From an uncultured Prevotellaceae bacterium (GTDB taxonomy: Bacteria > Bacteroidota > Bacteroidia > Bacteroidales > Bacteroidaceae): a stretch of 64,000 nucleotides of DNA. Location of the stretch: contig CAMJZV010000010.1 in assembly GCA_946410305.1 (NCBI GenBank), positions 33,660 to 97,659 of the forward strand, written 5' to 3'. Below the pieces are notes generated by a model. It did no database searches. It was not told where the DNA came from and saw only the letters and a list, made by a program, of their open reading frames with translations. This document shows positions 15,498-25,145 of the stretch, in pieces. The position numbers and the translations under genes were made by a program. Positions within the stretch are counted from its first letter, which is position 1. Each line of letters starts with the position of its first letter.

Positions 15498-16741
15498 ATC
15501 TCTTTATTTTCTTCTTTTTCTATTTTCTGCTTGGCAGAACGGCTGACACTCAGGATAGCACCAATATAGGCACAGTTGATGATGGTCGACGTACCACCTT
15601 TGGAGATGAGTGGCAACGGCTGACCGGTAACAGGTGCCAAGCCAACAGCCACCATCATATTGAATGTAGCCTGAATGACCAACAACAGGCCTAACCCCAT
15701 AGCCAGGAAGGCAGGGAAATTATTCTCACACCTGCTGGCAATACGCGCACAGCGGTACAGCAGGAAGATGTACAGACACATGACGACAAAGGCTCCGACA
15801 ATACCCAGTTCCTCAATGATGATGGCATAGATAAAGTCAGAGAAGGCCTGCGACAAGAAGTCGCGCTCGGTACTCTTACCAGGTCCTTTTCCGATGACAC
15901 CACTCGACACGATAGCGATATTAGCATGTGCCACCTGTGCATCCTTATCGAGGTCGTATTCCTGAGGAGAGGGCTTGGGTTTACCAAACTTCATGATACG
16001 GCTCTTCCACGTGTCGGCACGATGGAAAATCTTCTCGATGGCATTCTTTTTCTTCGGCTGTGTGACCACCTGTTCTGTCTGTGCCAGCTGTGTCTCCTCA
16101 TCGCTGTTATCATGGCCTACAATCATCACCATAGAAAGGGCAAAGACCACAAAGACGATGATGACTGCTGCTAGCTTAGCCAGCTGACGGATGGGCACCA
16201 GTCCGATAAACATCATCAAGTAGACCACGGCAAAGAGCATAGCGGCAGTCGACAGGTTCTCCAGACCTATCAGGAAACATGCCGGTACCGTAATGCGCAT
16301 GATCCATTTAAAGGTATTCTTATCAGCACCATCCTCACGTTGCATGGCTGCCAATACCTGGGCAACAGCCAGCACAATGGTGCCTTTCGCAATCTCTGAC
16401 GGCTGGAAGGTAAAGCCAAACAGACTGATCCATCGTCCTGCGTCACCCACCTTGGTACCTGCCAGGAGTACCCATAGCAGTGTCACTGCCGAGAGGAGCA
16501 TCAGGAACGGCGTCATCAGTTTAAAATAGCGACAAGGTATGTTCAAGGTGATGATAGCCACCAGTACACCTACCACAATGGTTCCAGTGTGATAGACGAT
16601 GGGGCCGATATAATTCTGGCTCTTATAGGTGAGGCCGCTGGATGCGGAGAACACCTCCACGATGCTCACCATACAGAGGAAGAAGAAGATCATCCAGACG
16701 ACCTTGTCTCCCTTGAAGAGATTGCCTATTTTCTTATTCAT
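15494..16741 (-). CDS. ftsW: Septal peptidoglycan polymerase FtsW
   Basis: This 415-aa SEDS-family polymerase has about ten transmembrane helices. Family marks include GDAGRWISLFGFTFQPSEIAK in the middle, IVSSGVIGKGPGKS, the EELGIVGA segment and GLAPVTGQPLPLISKGGTS near the C-terminus. Between helices there is an insertion of about 60 residues rich in Lys and Gln (around residues 205-270), which I associate with Bacteroidetes FtsW. It works with the transpeptidase FtsI encoded upstream. Both ends overlap neighbours by 4 bp. Confidence 0.97.
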   Translation of the reverse strand: MNKKIGNLFKGDKVVWMIFFFLCMVSIVEVFSASSGLTYKSQNYIGPIVYHTGTIVVGVLVAIITLNIPCRYFKLMTPFLMLLSAVTLLWVLLAGTKVGDAGRWISLFGFTFQPSEIAKGTIVLAVAQVLAAMQREDGADKNTFKWIMRITVPACFLIGLENLSTAAMLFAVVYLMMFIGLVPIRQLAKLAAVIIVFVVFALSMVMIVGHDNSDEETQLAQTEQVVTQPKKKNAIEKIFHRADTWKSRIMKFGKPKPSPQEYDLDKDAQVAHANIAIVSSGVIGKGPGKSTERDFLSQAFSDFIYAIIIEELGIVGAFVVMCLYIFLLYRCARIASRCENNFPAFLAMGLGLLLVIQATFNMMVAVGLAPVTGQPLPLISKGGTSTIINCAYIGAILSVSRSAKQKIEKEENKEI

Positions 16742-18069
16742 AGATTCCTTGCCAGTTCCTTAAACTGTTCGCCACGGTCTTCCATATTCTTAAAGAGGTC
16801 GAAGCTGGCACAGCAGGGTGAAAGCAGTACGGTCATCCCTGGTTCTGCCATCTCGTAGCAGGCCTGGATACACTCCTTCATGGAGTGGGTGTCACGTACG
16901 GGGATTCCTAACGCATCAAAGTTATCGTGCAACTTCTGGTTGTCAGCACCCAGATATACCAAACCAGCACACTTCTCCTTGACCAGCGGCTTGATGGGGT
17001 CGTAGTCGTTGCCCTTATCCTTACCACCGATGATGAGGATGGTCTTCGTCTTCATAGACTCCAAGGCATACCAGCAGGCATCAACATTAGTGGCCTTCGA
17101 GTCGTTGACATACTGCACGCCACGAACGGTACACACCTTCTCCAGACGATGTTCTACGCCAGGGAAGTCGCTGAGCGACTGGCGAATAACATCTTTCTTG
17201 ATACCTGCAATATTGGTAGCGATACCAGCTGCCAGTGAGTTATAGATATTGTGCTTGCCCGTAAGACTCAGCGCCTCCTGTTCCATATTAAATGGCTCCG
17301 GCTGCTCAATGACATACTGGCCTTCCTCGATATAACCGATAGAACCTTTCTCCTTCAATTCTGAGAAGGGATACTGGATAGCCTGGATGTCGTACTTCTC
17401 CAACTCTTTCTTGATAATGGGATCATCATTCCAGTAAATGAATGCATCCTGTGGAGTCTGGTTCTGAATAATGCGCATCTTGGCATCCACATAGTTCTGC
17501 ATCTTGAAATCGTAACGATCCAGATGATCAGGTGTGATATTCAGCAAGATGGCGATATTAGCGCGGAAGTCGTACATGTTGTCCAACTGGAAAGAGCTGA
17601 GCTCAATGACATAGTAGGCATGAGGATCCTCTGCCACCTGTAATGCCAGCGAGTTACCTATATTACCAGCCAGACCCACATCATATCCTGCATTCTTGAA
17701 GATATGATAGATGAGCGACGTGGTGGTGGTCTTACCGTTAGAACCGGTAATACATATCATCTTAGAATCTGTATAGCGTCCGGCAAACTCAATCTCACTG
17801 ATAATGCCAATGCCACGCTCTTTGATTTTCACAATCATGGGAGCAGTATCAGGAATACCCGGGCTCTTGATAACCTCATCTGCTGACAATATCTTCTCTT
17901 CAGTGTGCTGACCTTCCTCCCATGCTATCTGATGGTCGTCAAGCACCTTCTTATACTTATCACTGATCTTCGACATGTCGCTGACGAACACCTCGAAACC
18001 TTCTTTCTTAGCCAGAACAGCAGCTCCTGCGCCGCTCTCGCCTGCTCCTAATATAACAATCTTACTCAT
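16738..18069 (-). CDS. murD: UDP-MurNAc-L-Ala--D-glutamate ligase
   Basis: This 443-aa Mur ligase adds D-glutamate. It begins with a Rossmann motif VILGAGESGAGAAVLAKKEG, has the ATP loop GSNGKTTTTSL near residue 110, LNITPDHLDRY in the central domain, and the C-terminal-domain entry FPGVEHRLE followed by VNDSKATN. It overlaps mraY upstream and ftsW downstream by 4 bp each. Confidence 0.97.
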   Translation of the reverse strand: MSKIVILGAGESGAGAAVLAKKEGFEVFVSDMSKISDKYKKVLDDHQIAWEEGQHTEEKILSADEVIKSPGIPDTAPMIVKIKERGIGIISEIEFAGRYTDSKMICITGSNGKTTTTSLIYHIFKNAGYDVGLAGNIGNSLALQVAEDPHAYYVIELSSFQLDNMYDFRANIAILLNITPDHLDRYDFKMQNYVDAKMRIIQNQTPQDAFIYWNDDPIIKKELEKYDIQAIQYPFSELKEKGSIGYIEEGQYVIEQPEPFNMEQEALSLTGKHNIYNSLAAGIATNIAGIKKDVIRQSLSDFPGVEHRLEKVCTVRGVQYVNDSKATNVDACWYALESMKTKTILIIGGKDKGNDYDPIKPLVKEKCAGLVYLGADNQKLHDNFDALGIPVRDTHSMKECIQACYEMAEPGMTVLLSPCCASFDLFKNMEDRGEQFKELARNL

Positions 18070-19337
18070 CTTACTTTCAGTGTGATAATCGTTAATGCTG
18101 CTAATATAATGGTGGTAATCCAGAAACGGATGGTTATTTTCGACTCATGGAATGGGCGGTGGGGCCAACCTTTAAGGATATAGGTGCTGGTAGCATCGAG
18201 CTGTGAGTCGAGACGACGGAAGGTGTCATGGATTGGCGTAGCACGGAACACACGTACACGCTTGCCCTTCCTCTTCTGTATCTTAAACCACTGGGTCTGG
18301 ATAATAACACTAAGACTCTCGATAAAGAAGATGCCACACAACAAAGGCAGCATCAGCTCCTTATGGATGATGAGGGCACAGACACCGATGATACCACCAA
18401 TGGCCAGCGAACCTGTGTCACCCATGAATACTTGTGCCGGATAGGCGTTGTACCAGAGGAAACCAACCATGGCGCCCACGAAAGCCGCCAAGAAGACTAC
18501 CAGTTCCTCCGAGCCAGGGATATACATGATGTCGAAATAGGCTGCATAGACAATGTGTGACGACACATAGGCAAAGATGGCCAATGCCACACCTACTATG
18601 GCGGAATTACCCGCACACATACCGTCCATACCGTCGTTCAGGTTAGCACCATTTGATACGGCAGTAACCACCAAGATGGTCATGAAGACAAACAGTACCC
18701 AGCCTGCTGCCACCTTATACTTTCCACAGAAGGCCATCACGTCTGAATAGTTCAGATTGTGGTTCTTGATAAATGGAATGGTGGTCTTCAGCGACTTGAC
18801 GGCATTGGGATTGTGTTTGATGACGACCTCCTGATTCTGCTGGGCAATAGTGACATTCTCACGAACAACAGCATCAGGACTCAGCCATAGCGTCAATCCT
18901 ACGATGAAGCCTATTGACAGCTGTCCGACAATCTTATAACGTCCCTTCAGACCCTCTTTGTTCTTACGGAAAATCTTGATATAGTCGTCCATGAAACCCA
19001 GGAAACCCAGCCATACCGTGGTGCCTATCATCAGCAAGAGGTAGATGTTGCGCATACGTCCCAACAGGATGACGGGCACCAGAATGGCCACAATAATGAT
19101 GATGCCACCCATGGTAGGAACACCCTTCTTCTCTACGCCAAACGGGTCAATGCTTGGATCACGCGCCGTTTCTGCAATATTACGGCGTTTCATCCACTTG
19201 ATGAAGTACTCACCAAACCAAGCAGAAATCAGCAGCGAGAAAATCAGAGCCAACAGTGCACGGAACGAGATGTACGACCAGATGTGAGCACCTGGTATAT
19301 TGAACTGTTCGAGGAATCTGAAGATGTAATATAGCAT
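18066..19337 (-). CDS. mraY: Phospho-MurNAc-pentapeptide translocase MraY
   Basis: This 423-aa integral membrane enzyme transfers phospho-MurNAc-pentapeptide to undecaprenyl phosphate, making lipid I. Catalytic-region marks are GFMDDYIKIF near residue 115 and NLNDGMDG near residue 234, plus MGDTGSLAIGG. It is about 60 residues longer than the usual 360 because of an insertion around residues 155-205 (containing RENVTIAQQNQEVVIKHNPN), as I expect for Bacteroidetes. Its start is preceded by a short repeat built from TTTAATCTTTCA. Confidence 0.97.
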   Translation of the reverse strand: MLYYIFRFLEQFNIPGAHIWSYISFRALLALIFSLLISAWFGEYFIKWMKRRNIAETARDPSIDPFGVEKKGVPTMGGIIIIVAILVPVILLGRMRNIYLLLMIGTTVWLGFLGFMDDYIKIFRKNKEGLKGRYKIVGQLSIGFIVGLTLWLSPDAVVRENVTIAQQNQEVVIKHNPNAVKSLKTTIPFIKNHNLNYSDVMAFCGKYKVAAGWVLFVFMTILVVTAVSNGANLNDGMDGMCAGNSAIVGVALAIFAYVSSHIVYAAYFDIMYIPGSEELVVFLAAFVGAMVGFLWYNAYPAQVFMGDTGSLAIGGIIGVCALIIHKELMLPLLCGIFFIESLSVIIQTQWFKIQKRKGKRVRVFRATPIHDTFRRLDSQLDATSTYILKGWPHRPFHESKITIRFWITTIILAALTIITLKVR

Positions 19338-19362
19338 GAAGATGAAAGATTAAAATGAAAGA
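19338..19362 (-). repeat. TTTAATCTTTCA-type repeat between murE and mraY
   Basis: The 25-bp gap consists of near-perfect copies of a TTTAATCTTTCA-like unit (minus strand) directly before the mraY ATG. Confidence 0.55.
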
Positions 19363-20829
19363 TTAAAGATTAAAAATCTCACGAACTACCTCACGGTCGT
19401 CAAAGTGATGCTTGACACCCTTGATCTCCTGATAGTCCTCATGGCCTTTACCTGCAATGAGGATGACATCGCCCTTCTCAGCCATCATGCAGGCAGTACG
19501 GATGGCCTCCTTACGGTCAACGATGCTGACTACTTTCTTCATCTGCTTTTGGTCGAGACCTGCCAGCATATCGTTGATGATGTCCTGAGGCTCCTCGAAA
19601 CGGGGATTGTCGGAAGTGATGATGACGCGGTCGCTCTGCTTGACAGCCTCTTGAGCCATCAGCGGACGCTTACCCTTGTCACGGTTGCCGCCGGCGCCAC
19701 AGACGGTGATAATCTTTCCCTGTTTGCCTTCCATGACTTCGTGAATAGCATTGAGCACATTCTCCAAGGCATCGGGGGTATGGGCATAGTCCACGACAGC
19801 CGTGACACCTTCTTCCGAACGGATAGGCTCCAGACGACCGGCTACGCTTTTCAGCGTGCTGAGCACAACAAGGATGTCCTCTGGCTTCTTGCCCAGCATG
19901 ACGGCAGCGCCATAGACTGCCAACAGGTTGGAAACGTTGAACTTACCAATAAACTGTACGCCAACCTCCTGACCATTGATTTCCAGATACATACCCTCGA
20001 AATGGCACTCAATGATGCGGGCACGGAAATCGGCCATACGCTGTACTGAGTAGGTCTTCACCTGAGCCTTGCAGTTCTGTACCATCACACTACCGTTCTT
20101 GTCATCAGCATTGGTAATGGCAAAGGCCTCTTTTGACAAACCGTCGAAGAAAGCCTTCTTGGCGTCACGGTAGTTCTCAAAGGTCTTATGATAGTCCAGA
20201 TGGTCGCGGGTAAGGTTGGTAAACAAACCACCGGCAAATTTCAGACCACCAATGCGCTGCTGGGCAATAGCATGACTGGAACACTCCATAAAAGCATATT
20301 CACAGCCAGCCTCTACCATCTGGTGCAACAGTTTGTTCAACTCTATCGGGTCGGGGGTAGTATGATCGGCAGGAATAGCCTCGCCCTCGATGTAGTTACA
20401 CACGGTAGAGAGCAGACCACATTTATGTCCGAACTTACGGAACATATTATATAATAAGGTTGCAATGGTCGTCTTACCATTGGTACCTGTCACACCCACC
20501 AGCTTCAACTGCTGCGATGGCTCGCCATAGAAGACGGTAGCCACAGGGCCCACGGCAGCCTCCGTAGAAGCCACCTGTACATAGGTAATGTCCTCAGCGG
20601 TTTCGCCGCTGAGATCTTCGGGTAAGTCTTCGCACAACACAGCGACAGCACCCAGCTCCAGAGCCTTGGGGATGAAGCGATGTCCATCGGTCTGTGTACC
20701 CTTGATGGCCACAAAGAGGTGTCCCTTCTCTATCTTGCGTGAATCAATATTCACACCCGTGATGTCTACTTCAGCATTACCTATAATGGTAATAGGATTA
20801 ACGTATTTCAGCAGTTCGCTTAATTTCAT
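19363..20829 (-). CDS. murE: MurE ligase (meso-diaminopimelate type)
   Basis: This 488-aa ligase adds the third residue of the stem peptide. The ATP loop [15 protein letters not shown] is near residue 110. The substrate-selecting motif DNPR (in [15 protein letters not shown], near residue 406) is the signature for meso-diaminopimelate rather than lysine, so the organism should have DAP-type peptidoglycan. Other marks are [13 protein letters not shown] and the final GKGHEDYQ. It lies 30 bp after ftsI. Confidence 0.97.
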   Translation of the reverse strand: MKLSELLKYVNPITIIGNAEVDITGVNIDSRKIEKGHLFVAIKGTQTDGHRFIPKALELGAVAVLCEDLPEDLSGETAEDITYVQVASTEAAVGPVATVFYGEPSQQLKLVGVTGTNGKTTIATLLYNMFRKFGHKCGLLSTVCNYIEGEAIPADHTTPDPIELNKLLHQMVEAGCEYAFMECSSHAIAQQRIGGLKFAGGLFTNLTRDHLDYHKTFENYRDAKKAFFDGLSKEAFAITNADDKNGSVMVQNCKAQVKTYSVQRMADFRARIIECHFEGMYLEINGQEVGVQFIGKFNVSNLLAVYGAAVMLGKKPEDILVVLSTLKSVAGRLEPIRSEEGVTAVVDYAHTPDALENVLNAIHEVMEGKQGKIITVCGAGGNRDKGKRPLMAQEAVKQSDRVIITSDNPRFEEPQDIINDMLAGLDQKQMKKVVSIVDRKEAIRTACMMAEKGDVILIAGKGHEDYQEIKGVKHHFDDREVVREIFNL

Positions 20830-20859
20830 ATACCTTATTATATTTATATCATTCTTTAC

Positions 20860-23055
20860 TTATTCTAATGTCAACGTACAAACTCCGTTCTTGACTATAG
20901 CACTACCAGCGGGCATGCTCTGATGCTTTACCTTACCACGTCCTTGCAACTTGACGTGCAGGCCATAGGTTTCCAACAGAAAGACTGCATCCTTGGCACC
21001 CATACCCATCACATCGGGTACCGTAGTCTCACTGGGATTCTTCTTAACCAATGCCACCCCGTCACGACGACGCTCTGCACTACCCCAGATGGGATTGCCA
21101 TGGACGTAACTGCCACTCCAATGACTATTGGTCTTAATACCCAAATTGGCAAGTACCTGACTGGCAGCAGCGATATTACCGTTCTTCACATCAGGGATGA
21201 TGATAGAGTTCTCATCATGTGCATCGTCAACGGACATCTTCAAGTGACGAGCCATCACACCCTCGGCAATATGACGGAAGACGACACCACTCATACCACC
21301 ACCCGAAGCGGGTAGACCAGTCTTCTTGATACAGACGATACACGTATAGCGGGGATCGTCAGCAGGGAAATAGCCAGAGAAAGACAGCCAGTAACGGGTG
21401 ACACCAGAGTGGTAGCTGCCATGTTGGTCGGCAACCTGTGCCGTACCAGTCTTACCAGCCACCTTAAACAGTGGTGAACCAGCCTTTCGTCCCAGACCTT
21501 GACTGACCACATGCTCCAAAATGGTTTGCATGGTCTTGATGGCCTGTGGCTTGGCAATACGTTCTTTGATTACCTCTGGCTCGAAGTCCACAACGGTTTC
21601 ACCATTCTTGATGATCTTCTTGACAAAGCGCGGACGCATCATCTTACCATTATTGGCGATGGCATTATAGAAAGTCACCGTATTTATGGGCGCAATCTGA
21701 GTTTCATAACCGATAGACATCCAAGGCAGAGCCGTCTTACTCCAGTTTTCATACTGACCACGCTTGTTCTTGCGAGGCATACGGATGCGAGGAGGCAGAT
21801 AACCCACCAGTGGCAGCTTCAGGTCTTCATGGATACCCACACGGTAGAGCCCCTTGACATAACGCTCAGGGTTCTTGCCGTAGAACTTATCGATGACATG
21901 ACTGACACCGATATTGGAACTGACCTCCAAGGTACGGGCGACATTGATATCGCCATAACCACCACGTCGCCAGTTATGGTCTTTCATCCAGCGACCATGC
22001 ATCTCCTGAACACCACTACCCGTATGGATGACATAGCTGGTATCAACGACAGCATCGTCCAATGCTACGAGGAACGAAGCCACCTTGAACACAGAGCCAG
22101 GCTCGCAGCGATAGCTGATGGCACTGTTCACAGCCTCTGCATACTGGTAATTTTCGGGACTGTCTCCCATGCGCATTATGTTGACGATGGCCTTTATATC
22201 ACCTGTCTTTACCTCCATAAGGATAGCAACACCCATCTCACCATTGACAAGTTTCAGCTCATCTATCAGGGCGCGCTCGGCAATATCCTGCATGTTGACA
22301 TCAATGGTGGTCACAATGTCCGCACCATCCACAGGCAGCATGACGGGAATATTCATATACTTGTTAAGAATCTTGCGGCGACCCGTGATGCCAGGAGTAC
22401 CACGCAGGATGGAATCGTACGACAACTCAATGCCGTAATAGGCAGAATCCTTGGCACCAAACAGTCCTCCAACGGTACGCTTGGCCAATGAACCGAAGGG
22501 ACGGTTACGCGAGTTGTAAATCTCTTCTGTAAAGCCACTCTTATTCTTCGGCATATTGAAGAAGGGCAACTGCTTCACCTCCATATAGGTGTTATAGTCA
22601 ATACGCTTTGGCCAGATGTTCCACCAGCGAGAACCCATCTTTTGCTGACCGCTTTTCCTGTCATACACCATCTTGTGACGTCCTTCCTCCAGGCTGGCCT
22701 TGAACTCTTCAGCCGTACGCGTGGGGAAGATACGGTGTAAACCTTCACAGACGGAATCTACCTTGTCAAGCCATAGTGAGTCATCCTCAAAGGCAGATGC
22801 TTGGAAATCCATGAAAATCTTATATTCGGGAATAGAGCTGGCCATCAGCTGTCCGTCACTGCTCAGGATGTTACCGCGATTAGGCTTCACAACAACACTG
22901 TCCCTCTTCAGACGTCCAGCGACATCGGTCCAATACTGTTTCTGGGCGGTCATGATATAGAAGGCTTTACCGATAACGGCAATACCGACAAGCGTCAGCA
23001 CCAAGGCTATCGCCATGTAGCGAGGCATCACTTTGCTATTGTCAAACTTGCTCAT
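20860..23055 (-). CDS. ftsI: Septal transpeptidase FtsI with PASTA domains
   Basis: This 731-aa class B penicillin-binding protein has an N-terminal membrane anchor (about residues 14-34), a dimerisation region, and a transpeptidase domain with the three active-site motifs. These are SVFK (Ser near residue 317 in YRCEPGSVFKVAS), SSN near residue 375 and KTGT near residue 537. After about residue 630 there are two PASTA domains, the second beginning VPDVMGMGAKDAVFLLE. It partners FtsW. The start overlaps the ftsL stop by 4 bp. Confidence 0.97.
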   Translation of the reverse strand: MSKFDNSKVMPRYMAIALVLTLVGIAVIGKAFYIMTAQKQYWTDVAGRLKRDSVVVKPNRGNILSSDGQLMASSIPEYKIFMDFQASAFEDDSLWLDKVDSVCEGLHRIFPTRTAEEFKASLEEGRHKMVYDRKSGQQKMGSRWWNIWPKRIDYNTYMEVKQLPFFNMPKNKSGFTEEIYNSRNRPFGSLAKRTVGGLFGAKDSAYYGIELSYDSILRGTPGITGRRKILNKYMNIPVMLPVDGADIVTTIDVNMQDIAERALIDELKLVNGEMGVAILMEVKTGDIKAIVNIMRMGDSPENYQYAEAVNSAISYRCEPGSVFKVASFLVALDDAVVDTSYVIHTGSGVQEMHGRWMKDHNWRRGGYGDINVARTLEVSSNIGVSHVIDKFYGKNPERYVKGLYRVGIHEDLKLPLVGYLPPRIRMPRKNKRGQYENWSKTALPWMSIGYETQIAPINTVTFYNAIANNGKMMRPRFVKKIIKNGETVVDFEPEVIKERIAKPQAIKTMQTILEHVVSQGLGRKAGSPLFKVAGKTGTAQVADQHGSYHSGVTRYWLSFSGYFPADDPRYTCIVCIKKTGLPASGGGMSGVVFRHIAEGVMARHLKMSVDDAHDENSIIIPDVKNGNIAAASQVLANLGIKTNSHWSGSYVHGNPIWGSAERRRDGVALVKKNPSETTVPDVMGMGAKDAVFLLETYGLHVKLQGRGKVKHQSMPAGSAIVKNGVCTLTLE

Positions 23056-23519
23056 TCCGGTACTTCTATAATATAGGGGGGCTGGTCTGCCTGATGAAGC
23101 AGCGAGTCCTTATTCTGTTTTAATATCTCTAACACGTGGCTCTCACGACATTTCTCTGTCAGACGGCTCGACGAACTCAAGGCCCTGAACTTAGCGTCTT
23201 TCAGCTGCTGTTCCATCTTGTCAATGGTCAGCATATCCTGCTGGCACTGATAGCGGAAGGCCACATAGACAATGGAGAAAGCAACTATCAAGACAAACAG
23301 CCATATCTGCGAACGCACCAACTCAGAGGTCAGCAGGTCGCCACCGAGAATGGTGCGCAACTTAAGTTGTGACGAAGGCTTAGGGTCTTCCTCACTCGCT
23401 GACTCTTTGATTTTCTTCAGCGTTTCCTTCAAGTCATGCTCCTCCTGCTCCACGACATCAGCCTTCGCGGATGAGCTTTCCTCTTGGATGGCCTCTTCTT
23501 GTATCTGTTCGTCTTTCAT
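23052..23519 (-). CDS. ftsL: FtsL-like division protein
   Basis: This 155-aa bitopic protein has an acidic cytoplasmic N-terminus of about 70 residues, one transmembrane segment (about 73-92, WLFVLIVAFSIVYVAFRY) and a short periplasmic coiled-coil part (KMEQQLKDAKFRALSSSSRL). Size, topology and location between rsmH and ftsI match FtsL, which is poorly conserved at sequence level. The Glu/Ser-rich N-terminus is longer than in E. coli. Function is inferred from position and layout. Confidence 0.85.
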   Translation of the reverse strand: MKDEQIQEEAIQEESSSAKADVVEQEEHDLKETLKKIKESASEEDPKPSSQLKLRTILGGDLLTSELVRSQIWLFVLIVAFSIVYVAFRYQCQQDMLTIDKMEQQLKDAKFRALSSSSRLTEKCRESHVLEILKQNKDSLLHQADQPPYIIEVPE

Positions 23520-23529
23520 GTTTTCTGTA

Positions 23530-24453
23530 TTACAATTTTTCTGCTATGCGGAGCTTGGCGCTACGACTGCGGGGATTCTCTGTCTGTTCCTGTTCGCTGG
23601 GCACGATTACCTTGTTGTTGACAAGTTTGAAAGGCGACTGAAAACGTCCAAAAAAATCCTGTTCCACCTTGCCCTCTGTATTGCCCGATTTCATCACGTT
23701 TTTAACAATACGGTCTTCCAGCGAATGGTAGGTAATAACACTGAGTCGTCCACCCTTTCCCAACAGATGTGCAGCACCTTTCAACATCTCGCGCAAAGCA
23801 TCCATCTCGTGGTTCACCTCGATGCGCAAAGCCTGGTAGATCTTGGCCATGTCCTTCTTCCACTGGCCGTTTGGATTGTCAACATCTATTCCCAGTACCC
23901 GCAGCAACTCTCCTGTACTCTCTATGCGTTTCTGCTGGCGCACTTTCACTAAAGTCTTGGCAATTCTGCGAGCGTCTTTCAGTTCTCCATAGAGGTAGAA
24001 CACGTCTGCAAGCTGTTCTTCAGTATAGTCATTGAGCACGTCAGCAGCAGTCTTTCCGGCGCGGTTGTTCATGCGCATATCTAAAGGAGCATCGAACCGA
24101 AACGAGAATCCGCGGGTCTCATCATCGAAATGATGACTCGACACTCCCAGATCTGCCAGCAATCCATCAATATGCTCCACGCCATAGTACTGCATCCAGT
24201 TCTCTATATACCTGAAGTTGCTGCGCACAAAGGTAAATCTATCATCGTTGACGATATTTTTTTCTGCATCAGCATCCTGGTCAAAACTATACAGATGACC
24301 TTTGGCACCCAATCGTGAGAGTATCTCCTTAGAGTGGCCGCCACCACCAAAGGTAACATCCACATAAACGCCGTCGGACTGGATATCCAGTCCGTCAACG
24401 CTCTCTTTTAGGAGCACTGGTACATGATAAGTGTCTACTGTCGTCACCATCAA
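23530..24453 (-). CDS. rsmH: 16S rRNA m4C1402 methyltransferase RsmH
   Basis: This 307-aa methyltransferase (formerly MraW) N4-methylates C1402 of 16S rRNA. Marks are HVPVLLKESVDGL at the start, the SAM loop VDVTFGGGGHSKEIL near residue 32, LADLGVSSHHFDD and the RGFSFRFDAPLDMRMN segment. The C-terminus has LSVITYHSLEDRIVKN. It sits between mraZ (33-bp gap) and ftsL (10-bp gap). Confidence 0.97.
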   Translation of the reverse strand: MMVTTVDTYHVPVLLKESVDGLDIQSDGVYVDVTFGGGGHSKEILSRLGAKGHLYSFDQDADAEKNIVNDDRFTFVRSNFRYIENWMQYYGVEHIDGLLADLGVSSHHFDDETRGFSFRFDAPLDMRMNNRAGKTAADVLNDYTEEQLADVFYLYGELKDARRIAKTLVKVRQQKRIESTGELLRVLGIDVDNPNGQWKKDMAKIYQALRIEVNHEMDALREMLKGAAHLLGKGGRLSVITYHSLEDRIVKNVMKSGNTEGKVEQDFFGRFQSPFKLVNNKVIVPSEQEQTENPRSRSAKLRIAEKL

Positions 24454-24486
24454 TTATCTAATCGTTTATCAAAACGCTTTGTAGCT

Positions 24487-24957
24487 TTAGGTCAAAGAAT
24501 TATCTGTTGACATATCGTCGCCCATCAGTTCCTCTAGGGCTTTGCCAAAATCCTCTGGGTTCATCTGCTCTTGCTCGGCTTTGACGCTACTCCATATCTC
24601 TATGGTATCGCCCATACCCACGAATTTGACATCCTGCTCAATGTCAGCCATACGCAGATAACGCTTGGGGAGCAGAAAACGGCCATTGCCGTCGAGCGTC
24701 AGCACTTCCACCTCACTTACGAACTGACGGAACACCTGCTGGTGCTGCTTGTTCCAACGGTTCAGACGTTGGCGCAAGGCATCCATCTGTTCATTCCACA
24801 CACTTTCAGGATAGAGTACCAAGCAAGGCTGAAAAACATCCTTGCGTAACACCAGACGTTCCTCACCTCCTGCTTGCAGCATCTTACGGAATACTGCAGG
24901 TAGGAAAGCACGTCCTTTGGCGTCCATTTTTGCCTCTATGTTACCTAAAAATCGCAT
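24487..24957 (-). CDS. mraZ: Transcriptional regulator MraZ
   Basis: This 156-aa protein is an AbrB-fold regulator with two MraZ repeats. The first begins LGNIEAKMDAKGRAFLPAVF and the second VLTLDGNGRFLLPKRYL; the paired K/N-GR-hLP motifs are the DNA-contacting signature. MraZ forms a ring and represses the dcw operon by binding short TGGGN boxes. Such boxes occur just upstream (25005-25029), supporting autoregulation here. It is the first gene of the cluster. Confidence 0.96.
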   Translation of the reverse strand: MRFLGNIEAKMDAKGRAFLPAVFRKMLQAGGEERLVLRKDVFQPCLVLYPESVWNEQMDALRQRLNRWNKQHQQVFRQFVSEVEVLTLDGNGRFLLPKRYLRMADIEQDVKFVGMGDTIEIWSSVKAEQEQMNPEDFGKALEELMGDDMSTDNSLT

Positions 24958-24987
24958 GCGTACTTATATAAAAACTAGTTTCGGATG

Positions 24988-24995
24988 CAAAGGTA
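24988..24995 (-). promoter_or_regulatory. -7 element of the mraZ (dcw) promoter
   Basis: TACCTTTG on the minus strand matches TAnnTTTG; start expected near 24983, giving a leader of about 25 nt. No TTTG is found at -33; that position is close to the MraZ-box array, which could point to an activator-dependent or repressor-occluded promoter. Confidence 0.6.
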
Positions 24996-25004
24996 TACAA
25001 TTTA

Positions 25005-25029
25005 CTCCACATTCCCCCACTTTTCCCCA
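25005..25029 (-). promoter_or_regulatory. MraZ operator: three TGGRG boxes
   Basis: On the minus strand TGGGG (25025-25029), TGGGG (25015-25019) and TGGAG (25005-25009) are spaced exactly 10 bp apart, that is, three 5-bp boxes with 5-bp spacers. This is the arrangement described for MraZ-binding sites in E. coli (TGGGN repeats with 5-nt spacers). They lie 10-40 bp upstream of the -7 element, across the -33 region, as expected for an autorepressor site. Confidence 0.7.
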
Positions 25030-25111
25030 CATTTTTTACGTGAAAAGATGCAAAAGATTGCTTATTTGCGCAAATTTTCTTTAAAAGTGCAGTTTTTAGA
25101 ACATTTTTCCG

Positions 25112-25119
25112 TATATTTG
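25112..25119 (+). promoter_or_regulatory. -7 element upstream of glsA
   Basis: TATATTTG matches TAnnTTTG; start expected near 25124, about 22 nt before the ATG at 25146. The -33 position lacks TTTG. It is divergent from the mraZ promoter, with about 140 bp between the two predicted starts. Confidence 0.55.
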
Positions 25120-25145
25120 CATGCCGTTTGTACTAGTAGAGAGAA

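Noticed and set aside
9353..24957. Hidden murF, murB or ddl in the dcw cluster
   Set aside because: All genes in the run are assigned and gaps are too small; these genes must lie elsewhere, as is usual for the phylum.
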